Made by a program: the position numbers and the translations under genes
The notes under the pieces: generated by a model
The model's database searches: none
What the model was told of the DNA's origin: nothing
Seen by the model: only the letters and a program-made list of their open reading frames with translations
Assembly: GCA_903839715.1 (NCBI GenBank)
Contig: CAIMDH010000004.1
Location: 1 to 7,390 of the forward strand
From: an uncultured bacterium
GTDB lineage: Bacteria > Patescibacteriota > Minisyncoccia > Phycocordibacterales > UBA918
Direction: 5' to 3'
DNA length: 7,390 bases
Part shown: piece by piece, positions 5,264 through 7,390 of the stretch
Layout: each line of letters starts with the position of its first letter
How positions within the stretch are numbered: position 1 is the first letter of the stretch

Positions 5264-6574
5264 CTACTTGGTTATGGGTTGACTCAATAATTCTGCAACC
5301 TTGGTCACATCGCCAGCCCCCATCACTACTACTACACCACCTTGAGGTGTCTCTTCGCGCACCGCTGCCGCTGCACCTCCATGAGTTTGAAACACTTCGC
5401 TTCTGACACCCTTTTTAACTAGCGTTGCAGTCAGTTGCTCACTTGTCACCCCAAACGTATTTTCTTCTCGCGCTGCGTAGATAGGGAGCAAGAAGACAGT
5501 GTCGGCCTTACTAAGTGCAGCCACAAAATCAGCAAAAAGTTCGTGGGTGCGCGAGAAAGTATGTGACTGAAATACTACCGTCAAATGTCGATTAGGGTAT
5601 TGTTCACGAGTACCGGCAATCGTGGCAGCAATTTCCGTCGGATGATGACCATAGTCATCGAAGACCGGTATCGCTCCCCCTTCATTAATAAACGTTCCTT
5701 TGTATTCAAAACGACGCCATGTTCCGGCAAAGTTTTCGAGCGCGACTTTGGTCTCATCCTCTTTTAATCCAAGTACTGCGGCGACGGCCGAGGCGGCAGC
5801 GGCATTTTGACGATTATGCATGCCAGGCTGATGTAGTGCCAGTAAAACATCCAAGAACTGTCGGTAATCAATCACGGTCGCAGTCACATCCTTAAGCACT
5901 GGCACCAAATTTGGGTTAGTGGTATCAGCAATAATATAGCCAGTAGCCGGCACACTTTCAGCGATAGTACGAAACGCATCCTGGACATCTGCCAAATCTT
6001 TGTAGTAGTCAACATGCTCATACTCAATATTCGTAATTACCAAAACCTCCGGCTTCAGATGCAAAAAATCGCGCCGGTACTCGCACGCTTCCACGACCGC
6101 ATACTTACTCTTACCAGGTCTAAAATTACTCCCTGTCTTACTGCGCAGTGAGCCAATGATAGCAGTCGGATCAAGTCCCGCTTCTTCAAGAATGTCAGTA
6201 ATCATGGCAGTGGTGGTGGTCTTGCCATGCGCTCCTGCAACCGCAATCAAGTGATAAGGGTTGGCGACCATGCCGAGCGCCTCAAAGTAATTCACCATTG
6301 GCACCCCAAGGGCTGCTGCAGCCACCATTTCTTCATGCTCATGTGACATCGCTTCGGTGTAGACTACGAGCTCGATATCAGGAGTAATATTACTAGCCAC
6401 TTGACCTTCGTAGAAAATCACACCTTCTTTAGCCAACTTTTCCGTAAGTGCAGATGGTGCTCGATCACTGCCACTCACTACTTTTTTCTCATGCAAAAAG
6501 AATCTCGCCAGTGCTGACATACCAATCCCCCCAATCCCAATAAAATGTATTCTGTTGTAATTACTAATTTCCAT
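5264..6574 (-). CDS. murC: UDP-N-acetylmuramate--L-alanine ligase MurC
   Basis: MurC joins L-alanine to UDP-N-acetylmuramate using ATP, the first step of stem-peptide assembly in cytoplasmic peptidoglycan synthesis. All three Mur-ligase domains are present in 436 residues. The N-terminal Rossmann-like domain has HFIGIGGIGMSALA (10-23) and SGSDR (34-38). The central ATPase domain has AGAHGKTTTT (113-122, P-loop; MurC usually has GTHGKTTTT), TNIEYEHVDYY (181-191) and HNRQNAAAA (253-261). The C-terminal domain has TWRRFEYKG (285-293), DDYGHHPTEI (306-315), FQSHTFSRTHEL (335-346) and MGAGDV (418-423). DDYGHHPTEI and the RRFE block favour MurC over MurD/E/F; Mpl is the nearest alternative, but the length fits MurC. 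The usual E-A-D-E-S-D-x-S-F-L stretch reads EACEYRRDFL (162-171). The start is ATG with a weak purine-rich ribosome site. A repeat copy ends 25 bases upstream, so the RAYT unit abuts its control region; I see no clear promoter. Confidence 0.95.
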   Translation of the reverse strand: MEISNYNRIHFIGIGGIGMSALARFFLHEKKVVSGSDRAPSALTEKLAKEGVIFYEGQVASNITPDIELVVYTEAMSHEHEEMVAAAALGVPMVNYFEALGMVANPYHLIAVAGAHGKTTTTAMITDILEEAGLDPTAIIGSLRSKTGSNFRPGKSKYAVVEACEYRRDFLHLKPEVLVITNIEYEHVDYYKDLADVQDAFRTIAESVPATGYIIADTTNPNLVPVLKDVTATVIDYRQFLDVLLALHQPGMHNRQNAAAASAVAAVLGLKEDETKVALENFAGTWRRFEYKGTFINEGGAIPVFDDYGHHPTEIAATIAGTREQYPNRHLTVVFQSHTFSRTHELFADFVAALSKADTVFLLPIYAAREENTFGVTSEQLTATLVKKGVRSEVFQTHGGAAAAVREETPQGGVVVVMGAGDVTKVAELLSQPITK

Positions 6575-6598
6575 ATACTTAAAATCTTCACTTCTGAA

Positions 6599-6616
6599 AA
6601 GGTTCGACCTCGCCCA
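6599..6616. repeat. REP-like repeat, copy A
   Basis: AAGGTTCGACCTCGCCCA, identical over 18 bases to copy B (6653-6670) and over 16 bases to copy C (7365-7380), all in the same orientation. Each holds a small palindrome, AGGT-TCG-ACCT. It lies between the stop of the transposase gene and the start of murC. Confidence 0.85.
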
Positions 6617-6624
6617 GACTAAGG

Positions 6625-7332
6625 TTACTCCTGGTTTTTAGGTAAGCTTGACAAGGTTCGACCTCGCCCAAAAAGTTCAGAGAAGTCGTCTTTCCAATCA
6701 AGTAGTGCTAGACGGTGGTGCATATATGAAGGAAATAATTCTTCAAAAAGTTTTTTGTCTAACACTGAACCTGCCAAACGATTCTCTTCACTACCACTAT
6801 AAACTGACAGGCTTGATAAAGGATTTCTTTCTAACTTTTCTATTAATGAGTCAACTAGACTTTGGTCTATTGTATCAAATTCTTCTCTAATTGGGTTTAA
6901 ATGGATATATTCAAATAGATACTTAAGATATATATCTTCTTCGATATGTTTAATCTTATATTTTCCTTGAAACAGAGCTCCTGAACGCTCATTTTTTGTA
7001 TTAAAATACATTGTGTACCCAGTAGCTACTTTTTGCATAAACTTACTTACTCCTCCATCTACCACAGGAGAGACCAGTAGATGATAATGATTTGGTAATA
7101 AAGAAAAAGCGTAAATTGAGACAAGGGGTTCACGTATTTCTTTCATTAACTCTGGAACAGAAAAATTACGTATCGCTTTAGAAATATTTACTGAGGTAGT
7201 ATCGTTAGACAACAGGAGTAGCAGGAGGAAGCGCTGGTAATCATATTGGTCAGTAAAAACAACCCGCTTATCGACACCTCGATTATAGATATGATAATAC
7301 TCATCTGATACTGACTGAATGCGAACACTCAT
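6625..7332 (-). CDS. RAYT-like Y1 (IS200-like) transposase
   Basis: A REP-associated tyrosine transposase-type protein: single-strand DNA endonuclease of the HUH Y1 superfamily, 235 residues from the ATG at 7332. Motifs (numbered from that ATG): YYHIYNRGVDKRVVF (12-26), LLPNHYHLLV with the HUH pair H82-Y-H84, a Y-x-x-Y-F-N segment with Y106 and Y109 (one is the likely nucleophile), SGALFQGKYK (117-126) and YIHLNPIR (142-149). These fit RAYT/TnpA_REP better than classical IS200. A GTG at 7347 would add five residues; I prefer the ATG because TATAAT (7344-7339) would lie inside the longer frame. The gene has no Shine-Dalgarno sequence. Repeats flank it. The last 14 residues (from G222, GRGRTL...) are encoded by repeat copy B and its flank, so the native stop may have been lost or the tail is repeat-derived. 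It appears intact. Confidence 0.88.
   Translation of the reverse strand: MSVRIQSVSDEYYHIYNRGVDKRVVFTDQYDYQRFLLLLLLSNDTTSVNISKAIRNFSVPELMKEIREPLVSIYAFSLLPNHYHLLVSPVVDGGVSKFMQKVATGYTMYFNTKNERSGALFQGKYKIKHIEEDIYLKYLFEYIHLNPIREEFDTIDQSLVDSLIEKLERNPLSSLSVYSGSEENRLAGSVLDKKLFEELFPSYMHHRLALLDWKDDFSELFGRGRTLSSLPKNQE
6653..6670. repeat. REP-like repeat, copy B, inside the transposase 3' end
   Basis: AAGGTTCGACCTCGCCCA, identical to copy A 54 bases away. On the minus strand it is translated as part of the transposase tail (GRGRTL), about nine codons before the TAA at 6627-6625. Confidence 0.85.
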
Positions 7333-7338
7333 GCATTT

Positions 7339-7344
7339 ATTATA
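7339..7344 (-). promoter_or_regulatory. -10 hexamer (TATAAT) for the RAYT-like gene
   Basis: A perfect TATAAT on the minus strand ends 6 bases before the chosen ATG (7332-7330), so transcription would begin at about the start codon: a leaderless mRNA candidate. No good -35 is visible 16-18 bases upstream, where repeat copy C begins. Confidence 0.45.
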
Positions 7345-7364
7345 CACCCTAAACTAAACCGAGA

Positions 7365-7380
7365 AAGGTTCGACCTCGCC
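7365..7380. repeat. REP-like repeat, copy C
   Basis: AAGGTTCGACCTCGCC, matching copies A and B over 16 bases and diverging afterwards (AGAG instead of CA). It lies upstream of the transposase, so the gene is bracketed by direct copies: C on one side, A and B on the other. Confidence 0.85.
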
Positions 7381-7390
7381 AGAGTTTGGC

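Noticed and set aside
6599..6616. GGTTCGA in the repeats as the T-arm of a tRNA or an integrase attachment site
   Set aside because: No acceptor, D or anticodon arms can be built around any copy, and the three copies follow the transposase gene. The resemblance is short and coincidental.
6599..7380. CRISPR array
   Set aside because: Only three copies, with spacings of 36 and about 694 bases; no regular spacers and no cas genes.

Overview
The window reads as ordinary bacterial DNA with very short intergenic gaps. Every gene I support lies on the minus strand, so transcription runs from high to low coordinates. The gene set suggests a Candidatus Patescibacteria (CPR) genome, probably of the parcubacterial type: a short RsmI, a MurC with a diverged central motif, a DUF4015-type putative glycosyl hydrolase beside a two-domain envelope peptidase-like protein, and small single-tyrosine HUH transposases. 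This placement is inferred from protein style, not from a marker gene. TGA is read as a normal stop (rsmI ends in TGA, and none of the long genes contains an in-frame TGA).

Layout in the direction of transcription. (1) At 7380-6599 a RAYT-like (REP-associated tyrosine transposase) gene is flanked by three direct copies of a 16-18 bp repeat; one copy lies inside the 3' end of the reading frame. (2) murC (6574-5264) encodes the UDP-MurNAc:L-alanine ligase of peptidoglycan synthesis. (3) A 152-codon gene of unknown function (5155-4697) forms its own unit, with a near-consensus promoter over a palindrome, a strong Shine-Dalgarno sequence and a hairpin terminator. (4) rsmI (4619-3933) encodes the 16S rRNA C1402 2'-O-methyltransferase. 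(5) A 62-codon unknown gene (3863-3675) also forms a complete unit: promoter, AGGAG with a TTG start, and an intrinsic terminator.

(6) A run of tightly packed envelope genes follows: an 80-codon two-helix membrane protein, a 450-codon anchored DUF4015-like protein, and a 513-codon anchored protein fusing an L,D-transpeptidase (YkuD)-like domain to a D-Ala-D-Ala carboxypeptidase (S11)-like domain. Gaps are 8 and 5 bases, so they are probably one operon. The YkuD half has lost its catalytic Cys and the neighbouring His. The S11 half keeps SxxK and SxN but has KVG instead of KTG. Upstream, a startless 36-codon open stretch with protein-like sequence ends in TAATG, overlapping the start of the 80-codon gene. 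(7) At the left edge lies the 5' part of an IS200/IS605-type tnpA (201-1), interrupted by an in-frame TGA, with two small hairpins upstream that could be its left end.

Together the window combines cell-wall synthesis (murC) and wall-associated functions with one rRNA modification gene, two orphan small genes with strong expression signals, and two unrelated HUH-type elements at the edges. I see no rRNA, tRNA, CRISPR array or replication origin.
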